Part shown: positions 39,101 to 52,836 of the stretch, piece by piece
Position numbering within the stretch: the first letter of the stretch is position 1
Layout of the letters: each line of letters begins with the position of its first letter
NCBI GenBank assembly: GCA_964247055.1
Contig: OZ176052.1
Span: forward strand, 13,640,001-13,704,000
Reading direction: 5' to 3'
Source of the DNA: Paragordius varius
Taxonomy: Eukaryota > Nematomorpha
Length of the DNA: 64,000 nucleotides
The notes under the pieces: generated by a model
Told to the model about the DNA's origin: nothing
Seen by the model: only the letters and a program-made list of their open reading frames with translations
The model's database searches: none
Made by a program: the position numbers and the translations under genes

Positions 39101-42100
39101 AAATTATGGCGACATCACCTGATCAAATTTGGATTTTAGGTAGCCATTTTTATTTTTAAAATCGTATAAAATAAATTTTTTAAATATTTAAAAAATTCAA
39201 AAAAATTACATTTATACTCCGATCTCGAAAATATTTGGGGTGATGATGGAACTACCATAGGGCAACCCAAAAAAAATTATGGCGACATCACCTGATCAAA
39301 TTTGGATTTTAGGTAGCCATTTTTATTTTTAAAATCGTATAAAATAAATTTTTTAAATATTTAAAAAATTCATAAAAATTACATTTATACTCCGATCTCG
39401 ACAATATTTGGGGTGATGATGGAACTACCATAGGGCTACCCCAAAAAAATTATAGTGACATCACCTGATCAAATTTGGATTTTAGGTAGCCATTTTTATT
39501 TTTAAAATATAAAATAAATTTTTTAAATATTTAAAAAATTCATAAAAATTACATTTATAGTCCGATCCCCAAAATATTTGGGGTGATGATGGAATTACCA
39601 TAGGGCTACCCAAAAAAAATTATGGTGACATCACCTGATCAAATTTGGATTTTAGGTAGCCATTTTTATTTTTAATATCGTATAAAATAAATTTTTTAAA
39701 TATTTAAAAAATTCATAAAAATTACATTTATACTCCGATCTCGACAATATTTGGGGTGATGATGGAACTACCATAGGGCCCAAAAAAAATTATAGTGACA
39801 TCACCTGATCAAATTTGGATTTTAGGTAGCCATTTTTATTTTTAAAATCGTATAAAATAAATTTTTTAAATATTTAAAAAATTCATAAAAATTACATTTA
39901 TAGTCCGATCCCCAAAATATTTGGGGTGATGATGGAACAACCATAGGGCTACACAAAAAAAATTATGGCGACATCACCTGATCAAATTTGGATTTTAGGT
40001 AGCCATTTTTATTTTTAAAATCGTATAAAATAAATTTTTTAAATATTTAAAAAATTCAAAAAAATTACATTTATACTCCGATCTCGAAAATATTTGGGGT
40101 GATGATGGAACTACCATAGGGCTACCCAAAAAAAATTATGGCGACATCACCTGATCAAATTTGGATTTTAGGTAGCCATTTTTATTTTTAAAATCGTATA
40201 AAATAAATTTTTTAAATATTTAAAAAATTCATAAAAATTACATTTATACTCCGATCTCGACAATATTTGGGGTGATGATGGAACTACCATAGGGCTACCC
40301 CAAAAAAATTATAGTGACATCACCTGATCAAATTTGGATTTTAGGTAGCCATTTTTATTTTTAAAATCGTATAAAATAAATTTTTTAAATGTTTAAAAAA
40401 TTCATAAAAATTACATTTATAGTCCGATCCCCAAAATATTTGGGGTGATGATGGAATTACCATAGGGCTACCCAAAAAAAATTATGGTGACATCACCTGA
40501 TCAAATTTGGATTTTAGGTAGCCATTTTTATTTTTAAAATCGTATAAAATAAATTTTTTAAATATTTAAAAAATTCATAAAAATTACATTTATACTCCGA
40601 TCTCGAAAATATTTGGGGTGATGATGGAACTACCATAGGGCTACCCAAAAAAAATTATAGTGACATCACCTGATCAAATTTGGATTTTAGGTAAACATTT
40701 TTATTTTTAATATCGTATAAAATAAATTTTTTAAATATTTAAGAAATTCATAAAAATTACATTTATAGTCCGATCCCCAAAATATTTGGGGTGATGATGG
40801 AACTACCATAGGGCTACCCAAAAAAAATTATAGTGACATCACCTGATCAAATTTGGATTTTAGGTAGCCATTTTTATTTTTAAAATCGTATAAAATAAAT
40901 TTTTTAAATATTTTAAAAATTCATAAAAATTACATTTATAGTCCGATCCCCAAAATATTTGGGGTGATGATGGAACTACCATAGGGCTACCCAAAAAAAA
41001 TTATGGTGACATCACCTGATCAAATTTGGATTTTAGGTAGCCATTTTTATTTTTAAATTCGTCTAAAATAAATTTTTTAAATATTTAAAAAATTCATAAA
41101 AATTACATTTAAAGTCCGATCTCAAAAATATTTGGAGTTATGATGGAACTACCATAGGGCTACCCAAAAAAAATTATGGCGACATCACCTGATCAAATTT
41201 GGATTTTAGGTAGCCATTTTTATTTTTAAAATCGTATAAAATAAATTTTTTAAATATTTAAAAAATTCATAAAAATTACATTTATACTCCGATCTCAAAA
41301 ATATTTGGGGTGATGATGGAACTACCATAGGGCTACCCAAAAAAATTATAGTGACATCACCTGATCAAATTTGGATTTTAGGTAGCCATTTTTATTTTTA
41401 AAATCGTATAAAATAAATTTTTTAAATATTTAAAAAATTCATAAAAATTACATTTATACTGCGATCTCGAAAATATTTGGGGTGATGATGGAACTACCAT
41501 AGGGCTACCCAAAAAAAATTATGGTGACATCACCTGATCAAATTTGGATTTTAGGTAGCCATTTTTATTTTTAAAATTGCATAAAATAAATTTTTTAAAT
41601 ATTTAAAAAATTGATAAAAATTACATTTATAGTCCGATCCCCAAAATATTTGGGGTGATGATGGAACTACCATAGGGCTACCCAAAAAAAATTATGGCGA
41701 CATCACCTTGATTAAATTTGGATTTTAGGTAGCCATTTTTATTTTTAAAATCGTATAAAATAAATTTTTTAAATATTTAAAAAATTTATAAAAATTACAT
41801 TTATACTCCGATCTCAAAGATATTTGGGGTGATGATGGAACTACTATAGGGCTACCCAAAAAAAATTATGGCGAAATCATCTGATCAAATTTGGATTTTA
41901 GGTAGCCATTTTTATTTTTAAAATCGTATAAAATAAATTTTTTAAATATTTAAAAAATTCATAAAAATTACATTTATACTCCGATCTCAAAAATATTTGG
42001 GGTTATGATGGAACTACTATAGGGCTACCCAAAAAAAATTATGGCGACATCACCTGATCAAATTTGGATTTTAGGTAGCCATTTTTATTTTTAAAATCGT

Positions 42101-45100
42101 ATAAAATAAATTTTTTAAATATTTAAAAAATTCATAAAAATTACATTTAAAGTCCGATCTCAAAAATATTTGGAGTTATGATGGAACTACCATAGGGCTA
42201 CCCAAAAAAAATTATGGCGACATCACCTGATCAAATTTGGATTTTAGGTAGCCATTTTTATTTTTAAAATCGTATAAAATAAATTTTTTAAATATTTAAA
42301 AAATTCATAAAAATTACATTTATACTCCGATCTCAAAAATATTTGGGGTGATGATGGAACTACTATAGGGCTACCCAAAAAAAATTATGGCGACATCACC
42401 TGATCAAATTTGGATTTTAGGTAGCCATTTTTATTTTTAAAATCGTATAAAATAAATTTTTTAAATATTTAAAAAATTAATAAAAATTACATATAGTCCG
42501 ATCCCCAAAATATTTGGGGTGATGATGGAACTACCATAGGGCTACCCAAAAAAAATTATGGTGACATCACCTGATCAAATTTGGATTTTAGGTAGCCATT
42601 TTTATTTTTAAAATTGTATAGAATAAATTTTTAAATATTTAAAAAATTCATAAAAATTACATGTATAGTCCGATCCCCAAAATATTTGGGGTGATGATGG
42701 AACTACCATAGGGCTACCCAAAAAAAATTATGTCGTCATCACCTGATCTAATTTGGATTTTAGGTAGCCATTTTTATTTTTAAAATCGTATAAAATAAAT
42801 TTTTTAAATATTTAAAAAATTCATAAAAATTACATTTATACTCCGATCTCAAAAATATTTGGGGTTATGATGGAACTACTATAGGGCTACCCAAAAAAAA
42901 TTATGGCGACATCACCTGATGAAATTTGGATTTTAGGTAGCCATTTTTATTTTTAAAATCGTATAAAATAAATTTTTTAAATATTTAAGAAATTGATAAA
43001 AGTTACATTTAAAGTCCGATCTCAAAAATATTTGGAGTTATGATGGAACTACCATAGGGCTACCCAAAAAAAATTATGTCGACATCACCTGATCAAATTT
43101 GGATTTTAGGTAGCCATTTTTATTTTTAAAATCGTATAAAATAAATTTTTTAAATATTTAAAAAATTCATAAAAATTACATTTAAAGTCCGATCTCAAAA
43201 ATATTTGGAGTTATGATGGAACTACCATAGGGCTACCCAAAAAAAATTATGTCGACATCACCTGATCAAATTTGGATTTTAGGTAGCCATTTTTATTTTT
43301 AAAATCGTATAAAATAAATTTTTTAAATATTTAAAAAATTCATAAAAATTACATTTATACTCCGATCTCAAAAATATTTGGGGGGATGATGGAACTACTA
43401 TAGGGCTACCCAAAAAAAATTATGGCGACATCACCTGATCAAATTTAAATTTTAGGTAGCCATTTTTATTTTTAAAATCGTATAAAAAAATTTTTTCAAA
43501 TATTTAAAAAATTTATAAAAATTACATTTAAAGTCCGATCTCAAAAATATTTGGGGTTATGATGGAACTACCATAGGGCTACCCAAAAAAAATTATGGCG
43601 ACATCACCTGATCAAATTTGGATTTTAGGTAGCCATTTTTATTTTTAAAATCGTATAAAATAAATTTTTTAAATATTTAAAAAATTCATAAAAATTACAG
43701 TTATAGTCCGATCCCCAAAATATTTGGGGTGATGATGGAACTTCCATAGGGCTACCCAAAAAAATTATAGTGACATCACCTGATCAAATTTGGATTTTAG
43801 GTAGCCATTTTTATTTTTAAAATCGTATAAAATAAATTTTTTAAATATTTAAAAAATTCATAAAAATTACATTTATACTCCGATCTCGAAAATATTTGGG
43901 GTGATGATGGAACTACCATAGGGCTACCCAAAAAAATTATGGTGACATCACCTGATCAAATTTAGATTTTAGGTAGCCATTTTTATTTTTAAAATCGTAT
44001 AAAATAAATTTTTTAAATATTTAAAAAATTCATAAAAATTACATTTATAGTCCGATCCCCAAAATATTTGGGGTGATGATGGAACTACCATAGGTCTACC
44101 CAAAAAAAATTATGGCGACATCACCTGATCAAATTTGGATTTTAGGTAGCCATTTTTATTTTTAAAATCGTATAAAATAAATTTTTTAAATATTTAAAAA
44201 ATTCATAAAAATTACATTTATACTCCGATCTCGAAAATATTTGGGGTGATGATGGAAATACCATAGCGCTACCCAAAAAAAATTATGGTGACATCACCTG
44301 ATCAAATTTGGATTTTAGGTAGCCATTTTTATTTTTAAAATCGTATAAAATAAATTTTTTAAATATTTAAAAAATTCATAAAAATTACATTTATACTCCG
44401 ATCTCAAAAATATTTGGGGTTATGATGGAACTACTATAGGGCTACCCAAAAAAAATTATGGCGACATCACCTGATCAAATTTGGATTTTAGGTAGCCATT
44501 TTTATTTTTAAAATCGTATAAAATAAATTTTTTAAATATTTAAAAAATTCATAAAAATTACATTTAAAGTCCGATCTCAAAAATATTTGGGGTTATGATG
44601 GAACTACTATAGGGCTACCCAAAAAAAATTATGGCGACATCACCTGATCAAATTTGGATTTTAGGTAGCCATTTTTATTTTTAAAATCGTATAAAATAAA
44701 TTTTTTAAATATTTAAAAAATTCATAAAAATTACATTTATACTCCGATCTCAAAAATATTTGGGGTGATGATGGAACTACTATAGGGCTACCCAAAAAAA
44801 ATTATGGCGACATCACCTGATCAAATTTGGATTTTAGGTAGCCATTTTTATTTTTAAAATCGTATAAAATAAATTTTTTAAATATTTAAAAAATTCATAA
44901 AAATTACATTTAAAGTCCGATCTCAAAAATATTTGGGGTTATGATGGAACTACCATAGGGCTACCCAAAAAAAAATATGGCGACATCACCTGATCAAATT
45001 TGGATTTTAGGTAGCCATTTTTATTTTTAAAATCGTATAAAATAAATTTTTTAAATATTTAAAAAATTCAAAAAAATTACATTTATACTCCGATCTCGAC

Positions 45101-46060
45101 AATATTTGGGGTGATGATGGAACTACCATAGGGCTACCCAAAAAAAATTATGGGGATATCACCTGATCAAATTTGGATTTTAGGTAGCCATTTTTATTTT
45201 TAAAATCGTAAAAAATAAATTTTTTAAATATTTAAAAAATTCATAAAAATTACATTTATACTCCGATCTCGAAAATATTTGGGGTGATGATGGAACTACC
45301 ATAGGGCTAACCAAAAAAAATTATGGTGACATCACCTGATCAAATTTGGATTTTAGGTAGCCATTTTTATTTTTAAAATCGTATAAAATAAATTTTTTAA
45401 ATATTTAAAAAATTCATAAAAATTACATTTATTGTCCGATCCCCAAAGTATTTGGGGTGATGATGGAACTATCATAGGGCTACCCAAAAAAAATTATGGC
45501 GACATCACCTGATCAAATTTGGATTTTAGGTAGCCATTTTTATTTTTAAAATCGTATAAAATAAATTTTTTAAATATTTAAAAAATTCATAAAAATTACA
45601 TTTATACTCCGATCCCCAAAATATTTGGGGTGATGATGGAACTACCATAGGGCTACCCAAAAAAAATTATGGCGACATCACCTGATCAAATTTGGATTTT
45701 AGGTAGCCATTTTTATTTTTGAAATCGTATAAAAAAATTTTTCAAATATTTAAAAAATTTATAAAAATTACATTTAAAGTCCGATCTCAAAAATATTTGG
45801 GGTTATGATGGAACTACCATAGGGCTACCCAAAAAAAATTATGGCGACATCACCTGATCAAATTTGGATTTTAGGTAGCCATTTTTATTTTTAAAATCGT
45901 ATAAAATAAATTTTTTAAATATTTAAAAAATTCATAAAAATTACATTTATACTCCGATCCCCAAAATATTTGGGGTGATGATGGAACTACCATAGGGCTA
46001 CCCAAAAAAAATTATGGCGACATCACCTGATCAAATTTGGATTTTAGGTAGCCATTTTTA
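37210..46060. repeat. Large duplicated block j, copy 1 (about 51 monomers, 8.85 kb)
   Basis: This stretch is repeated almost base for base at 55835-64000. Offsets: ATCTTATAAAA 37285 to 55911, CAAATTAGG 38457 to 57081, GGAGGTAG 38799 to 57423, GGGCAACCC 39260 to 57884 (all about 18624). After a four-monomer difference the offset is 17938: AAATGTTT 40387 to 58325, GTAAACATT 40691 to 58629, GCGATCTCG 41461 to 59399, ATATAGTCC 42491 to 60429, then 17939 to the window end. I saw only about six single differences in the aligned 7 kb (38.2-46.06 kb). Confidence 0.92.
39335..40020. repeat. Four-monomer segment present only in copy 1 of block j
   Basis: It carries TACCCCAAAA, AAAATATAAAATAAA, TTAATATCG and GGGCCC, and resembles the preceding 38640-39330. 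In copy 2 the sequence jumps from the equivalent of 39335 to that of 40020, a change of 686 bp or exactly four units. It may be a tandem gain in copy 1 or a loss in copy 2. Confidence 0.8.
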
Positions 46061-46760
46061 TTTTTGAAATCGTATAAAAAAAATTTTTCAAATATTTAAA
46101 AAATTTATAAAAATTACTTTTAAAGTCCGATCTCAAAAATATTTGGGGTTATGATGGAACTACCATAGGGCTACCCAAAAAAAATTATGGCGACATCACC
46201 TGATCAAATTTGGATTTTAGGTAGCCATTTTTATTTTTTAAATCGTATAAAATAAATTTTTTAAATATTTAAAAAATTCATAAAAATTACATTTATAGTC
46301 CGATCCCCAAAATATTTGGGGTGATGATGGAACTACCATAGGGCTACCCAAAAAAAATTATGGCCACATCACCTGATCAAATTTGGATTTTAGGTAGCCA
46401 TTTTTATTTTTAAAATCGTATAAAATAAATTTTTTAAATATTTAAAAAATTCATAAAAATTACATTTATAGTCCGATCCCCAAAATATTTGGGGTGATGA
46501 TGGAACTACCATAGGGCTACCCAAAAAAAATTATGGCGACATCACCTGATCAAATTTGGATTTTAGGTAGCCATTTTTATTTTTTAAAATCGTATAAAAT
46601 AAATTTTTTAAATATTTAAAAAATTCATAAAAATTACATTTATACTCCGATCTCAAAAATATTTGGGGTTATGATGGAACTACTATAGGGCTACCCAAAA
46701 AAAATTATGGCGACATCACCTGATCAAATTTGGATTTTAGGTAGCCATTTTTATTTTTAA
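41100..46760. repeat. Array segment rich in the GATCTCAAAAAT subtype
   Basis: Most monomers here have GATCTCAAAAATATT instead of GATCTCG or GATCCCC. Two forms alternate: TTTAAAGTCC with GGAGTTATGATGG or GGGGTTATGATGG and usually CTACCATAGG, and TATACTCC with CTACTATAGG. TATGGCGAC is the usual third marker, TATGTCGAC a rarer one (about 43077, 43250). Other local rarities: CACCTTGAT with one base gained (41704), AAATTTAAATTTTAGG (about 43443), a TTTTTTCAAATATT form of the palindrome, ACAGTTATAG (43697), CATAGGTC (44089) and TATGGGGATATC (about 45152). Confidence 0.85.
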
Positions 46761-46799
46761 AATCGTATAAAATAAATTTTTTAAATATTTAAAAAATTC

Positions 46800-48340
46800 A
46801 TAAAAATTACATTTATACTCCGATCTCGACAATATTTGGGGTGATGATGGAACTACCATAGGGCCCAAAAAAAATTATAGTGACATCACCTGATCAAATT
46901 TGGATTTTAGGTAGCCATTTTTATTTTTAAAATCGTATAAAATAAATTTTTTAAATATTTAAAAAATTCATAAAAATTACATTTATAGTCCGATCCCCAA
47001 AATATTTGGGGTGATGATGGAACAACCATAGGGCTACACAAAAAAAATTATGGCGACATCACCTGATCAAATTTGGATTTTAGGTAGCCATTTTTATTTT
47101 TAAAATCGTATAAAATAAATTTTTTAAATATTTAAAAAATTCAAAAAAATTACATTTATACTCCGATCTCGAAAATATTTGGGGTGATGATGGAACTACC
47201 ATAGGGCTACCCAAAAAAAATTATGGCGACATCACCTGATCAAATTTGGATTTTAGGTAGCCATTTTTATTTTTAAAATCGTATAAAATAAATTTTTTAA
47301 ATATTTAAAAAATTCATAAAAATTACATTTATACTCCGATCTCGACAATATTTGGGGTGATGATGGAACTACCATAGGGCTACCCCAAAAAAATTATAGT
47401 GACATCACCTGATCAAATTTGGATTTTAGGTAGCCATTTTTATTTTTAAAATCGTATAAAATAAATTTTTTAAATGTTTAAAAAATTCATAAAAATTACA
47501 TTTATAGTCCGATCCCCAAAATATTTGGGGTGATGATGGAATTACCATAGGGCTACCCAAAAAAAATTATGGTGACATCACCTGATCAAATTTGGATTTT
47601 AGGTAGCCATTTTTATTTTTAAAATCGTATAAAATAAATTTTTTAAATATTTAAAAAATTCATAAAAATTACATTTATACTCCGATCTCGAAAATATTTG
47701 GGGTGATGATGGAACTACCATAGGGCTACCCAAAAAAAATTATAGTGACATCACCTGATCAAATTTGGATTTTAGGTAACCATTTTTATTTTTAATATCG
47801 TATAAAATAAATTTTTTAAATATTTAAGAAATTCATAAAAATTACATTTATAGTCCGATCCCCAAAATATTTGGGGTGATGATGGAACTACCATAGGGCT
47901 ACCCAAAAAAAATTATAGTGACATCACCTGATCAAATTTGGATTTTAGGTAGCCATTTTTATTTTTAAAATCGTATAAAATAAATTTTTTAAATATTTAA
48001 AAAATTCATAAAAATTACATTTATAGTCCGATCCCCAAAATATTTGGGGTGATAATGGAACTACCATAGGGCTACCCAAAAAAAATTATAGTGACATCAC
48101 CTGATCAAATTTGGATTTTAGGTAGCCATTTTTATTTTTAAAATCGTATAAAATAAATTTTTTAAATATTTTAAAAATTCATAAAAATTACATTTATAGT
48201 CCGATCCCCAAAATATTTGGGGTGATGATGGAACTACCATAGGGCTACCCAAAAAAAATTATGGTGACATCACCTGATCAAATTTGGATTTTAGGTAGCC
48301 ATTTTTATTTTTAAATTCGTCTAAAATAAATTTTTTAAAT
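46800..48340. repeat. Block k, copy 2 (first copy at 39720-41075)
   Basis: Repeats GGGCCCAAAA, CTACACAAAA, TACCCCAAAA, AAATGTTTAAAA (47472, offset 7085 from 40387), TTAATATCG, TTTAAGAAATTC and TTAAATTCGTCTAAAA (48319). It has one monomer more than the first copy (about 48000-48170, with GATAATGG), so the last marker sits at an offset of 7258. Confidence 0.85.
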
Positions 48341-48899
48341 ATTTAAAAAATTCATAAAAATTACATTTATACTCCGATCTCGAAAATATTTGGGGTGATG
48401 ATGGAACTACCATAGGGCTACGCAAAAAAAATTATGGTGACATCACCTGATCAAATTTGGATTTTAGGTAGCCATTTTTATTTTTAAAATCGTATAAAAT
48501 AAATTTTTTAAATATTTAAAAAATTCAAAAAAATTACATTTATACTCCGATCTCGACAATATTTGGGGTGATGATGGAACTACCATAGGGCTACCCAAAA
48601 AAAATTATGGTGACATCACCTGATCAAATTTGGATTTTAGGTAGCCATTTTTATTTTTAAAATCGTATAAAATAAATTTTTTAAATATTTAAAAAATTCA
48701 TAAAAATTACATTTATACTCCGATCTCGAAAATATTTGGGGTGATGATGGAACTACCATAGGGCTACCTAAAAAAAATTATGGTGACATCACCTGATCAA
48801 ATTTGGATTTTAGGTAGCCATTTTTATTTTTAAAATCGTATAAAATAAATTTTTTAAATATTTAAAAAATTCATAAAAGTTACATTTATAGTCCGATCC

Positions 48900-50060
48900 C
48901 CAAAATATTTGTGGTGATGATGGAACTACCATAGGGCCCAAAAAAAATTATAGTGACATCACCTGATCAAATTTGGATTTTAGGTAGCCATTTTTATTTT
49001 TAAAATCGTATAAAATAAATTTTTTAAATATTTAAAAAACTCATAAAAATTACATTTATAGTCCGATCCCCAAAATATTTGGGGTGATGATGGAACAACC
49101 ATAGGGCTACGCAAAAAAAATTATGGCGACATCACCTGATCAAATTTGGATTTTAGGTAGCCATTTTTATTTTTAAAATCGTATAAAATAAATTTTTTAA
49201 ATATTTAAAAAATTCAAAAAAATTACATTTATACTCCGATCTCGAAAATATTTGGGGTGATGATGGAACTACCATAGGGCTACCCAAAAAAAATTATGGC
49301 GACATCACCTGATCAAATTTGGATTTTAGGTAGCCATTTTTATTTTTAAAATCGTATAAAATAAATTTTTTAAATATTTAAAAAATTCATAAAAATTACA
49401 TTTATACTCCGATCTCGACAATATTTGGGGTGATGATGGAACTACCATAGGGCTACCCCAAAAAAATTATAGTGACATCACCTGATCAAATTTGGATTTT
49501 AGGTAGCCATTTTTATTTTTAAAATCGTATAAAATAAATTTTTTAAATGTTTAAAAAATTCATAAAAATTACATTTATAGTCCGATCCCCAAAATATTTG
49601 GGGTGATGATGGAATTACCATAGGGCTACCCAAAAAAAATTATGGTGACATCACCTGATCAAATTTGGATTTTAGGTAGCCATTTTTATTTTTAAAATCG
49701 TATAAAATAAATTTTTTAAATATTTAAAAAATTCATAAAAATTACATTTATACTCCGATCTCGAAAATATTTGGGGTGATGATGGAACTACCATAGGGCT
49801 ACCCAAAAAAAATTATAGTGACATCACCTGATCAAATTTGGATTTTAGGTAACCATTTTTATTTTTAATATCGTATAAAATAAATTTTTTAAATATTTAA
49901 GAAATTCATAAAAATTACATTTATAGTCCGATCCCCAAAATATTTGGGGTGATGATGGAACTACCATAGGGCTACCCAAAAAAAAATATAGTGACATCAC
50001 CTGATCAAATTTGGATTTTAGGTAGCCATTTTTATTTTTAAAATCGTATAAAATAAATTT
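48900..50060. repeat. Block k, copy 3 (partial)
   Basis: GGGCCCAAAA (about 48935), TACCCCAAAA, AAATGTTT (about 49546, offset 2074 or 12 monomers from copy 2), GGTAACC with TTAATATCG and TTTAAGAAATTC follow in the same order. It ends near 50080 with a monomer that has lost bases in the spacer (TTCATATTACATTT). Confidence 0.8.
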
Positions 50061-50940
50061 TTTAAATATTTAAAAAATTCATATTACATTTATAGTCCGA
50101 TCCCCAAAATATTTGGGGTGATGATGGAACTACCATAGCGCTACCCAAAAAAAATTATGGTGACATCACCTGATCAAATTTGGATTTTAGGTAGCCATTT
50201 TTATTTTTAAAATCGTATAAAATAAATTTTTTAAATATTTAAAAAATTCATAAAAATTACATTTATACTCCGATCTCGAAAATATTTGGGGTGATAATGG
50301 AACTACCATAGGGCTACCCAAAAAAAATTATAGTGACATCACCTGATCAAATTTGGATTTTAGGTAGCCATTTTTATTTTTAAAATCGTATAAAATAAAT
50401 TTTTTAAATATTTAAAAAATTCATAAAAATTACATTTATACTCCGATCTCGAAAATATTTGGGGGGATGATGGAACTACCATAGGGCTACGCAAAAAAAA
50501 TTATGGTGACATCACCTGATCAAATTTGGATTTTAGGTAGCCATTTTTATTTTTAAAATCGTATAAAATAAATTTTTTAAATATTTAAAAAATTCATAAA
50601 AATTACATTTATACTCCGATCTCGAAAATATTTGGGGTGATGATGGAACTACCATAGGGCTACCCAAAAAAAGTTATAGTGACATCACCTGATCAAATTT
50701 GGATTTTAGGTAACCATTTTTATTTTTAATATCGTATAAAATAAATTTTTTAAATATTTAAAAAATTCATAAAAATTACATTTCTAGTCCGATCCCCAAA
50801 ATATTTGGGGTGATGATGGAACTACCATAGGGCTACCCAAAAAAAATTATAGTGACATCACCTGATCAAATTTGGATTTTAGGTAGCCATTTTTATTTTT
50901 AAAATCGTATAAAATAAATTTTTTAAATATTTAAAAAATT
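50060..50940. repeat. Junction monomers between block k and unit l
   Basis: About five monomers. They mix GATCCCC and GATCTCG cores, with CATAGCGC (about 50135), GATAATGG (about 50293), GGGGGGATGATGG (about 50461), one more GGTAACC/TTAATATCG monomer and a TTTCTAGTCC variant (about 50782). This stretch seems to be stitched from pieces found on both sides, and I could not assign it to one larger unit. Confidence 0.6.
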
Positions 50941-52836
50941 CATAAAAATTACATTTATACTCCGATCTCGAAAATATTTGGGGTGATAATGGAACTACCA
51001 TAGGGCTACCCAAAAAAAATTATAGTGACATCACCTGATCAAATTTGGATTTTAGGTAGCCATTTTTATTTTTAAAATCGTATAAAATAAATTTTTTAAA
51101 TATTTTAAAAATTCATAAAAATTACATTTATAGTCCGATCCCCAAAATATTTGGGGTGATGATGGAACTACCATAGGGCTACCCAAAAAAAATTATGGTG
51201 ACATCACCTGATCAAATTTGGATTTTAGGTAGCCATTTTTATTTTTAAATTCGTATAAAATAAATTTTTTAAATATTTAAAAAATTCATAAAAATTACAT
51301 TTATACTCCGATCTCGAAAATATTTGGGGTGATGATGGAACTACCATAGGGCTACGCAAAAAAAATTATGGTGACATCACCTGATCAAATTTGGATTTTA
51401 GGTAGCCATTTTTATTTTTAAAATCGTATAAAATAAATTTTTTAAATATTTAAAAAATTCAAAAAAATTACATTTATACTCTGATCTCGACAATATTTGG
51501 GGTGATGATGGAACTACCATAGGGCTACCCAAAAAAAATTATGGTGACATCACCTGATCAAATTTGGATTTTAGGTAGCCATTTTTATTTTTAAAATCGT
51601 ATAAAATAAATTTTTTAAATATTTAAAAAATTCATAAAAATTACATTATACTCCGATCTCGAAAATATTTGGCGTGATGATGGAACTACCATAGGGCTAC
51701 CCAAAAAAAATTATGGTGACATCACCTGATCAAATTTGGATTTTAGGTAGCCATTTTTATTTTTAAAATCGTATAAAATAAATTTTTTAAATATTTAAAA
51801 AATTCATAAAAGTTACATTTATAGTCCGATCCCCAAAATATTTGTGGTGATGATGGAACTACCATAGGGCTACCCAAAAAAAATTATTATGACATCACCT
51901 GATCAAATTTGGATTTTAGGTAGCCATTTTTATTTTTAACGTATAAAATAAATTTTTTAAATATTTAAAAAATTCAAAAAAATTACATTTATACTCCGAT
52001 CTCGACAATATTTGGGGTGATGATGGAATTACCATAGGGCTACCCAAAAAAAATTATGGTGACATCACCTGATCAAATTTGGATTTTAGGTAGCCATTTT
52101 TATTTTTAAAATCGTATAAAATAAATTTTTTAAATATTTAAAAAATTCATAAAAATTACATTTATACTCCGATCTCGAAAATATTTGGGGTGATGATGGA
52201 ACTACCATAGGGCTACCCAAAAAAATTATGGTGACATCACCTGATCAAATTTGGATTTTAGGTAGCCATTTTTATTTTTAAAATTGTATAAAATAAATTT
52301 TTTAAATATTTAAAAAATAGATAAAAATTACATTTATAGTCCGATCCCCAAAATATTTGGGGTGATGATGGAACTACCATAGGGCTACCCAAAAAAAATT
52401 ATGGCGACATCACCTTGATCAAATTTGGATTTTAGGTAGCCATTTTTATTTTTAAAATCGTATAAAATAAATTTTTTAAATATTTAAAAAATTTATAAAA
52501 ATTACATTTATACTCCGATCTCAAAAATATTTGGGGTGATGATGGAACTACTATAGGGCTACCCAAAAAAAATTATGGCGAAATCATCTGATCAAATTTG
52601 GATTTTAGGTAGCCATTTTTATTTTTAAAATCGTATAAAATAAATTTTTTAAATATTTAAAAAATTCATAAAAAATACATTTATACTCCGATCTCAAAAA
52701 TATTTGGGGTTATGATGGAACTACTATAGGGCTACCCAAAAATAATTATGGCGACATCACCTGATCAAATTTGGATTTTAGGTAGCCATTTTTATTTTTA
52801 AAATCGTATAAAATAAATTTTTTAAATATTTAAAAA
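50940..52836. repeat. HOR unit l, copy 1 (11 monomers, about 1.9 kb)
   Basis: Markers: GGGGTGATAATGG (about 50985), TTAAATTCGTAT (about 51246), ACTCTGATCTCG (51479), TTTGGCGTGATG (51671), TAAAAGTTAC with TTTGTGGTG, TTTTTAACGTAT with AATC lost (51937), AAATAGATAAAA, CACCTTGATC (about 52410), and a GCGAAATCATCTG monomer. The same series follows at once at an offset of 1896-1898 bp. Confidence 0.9.
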
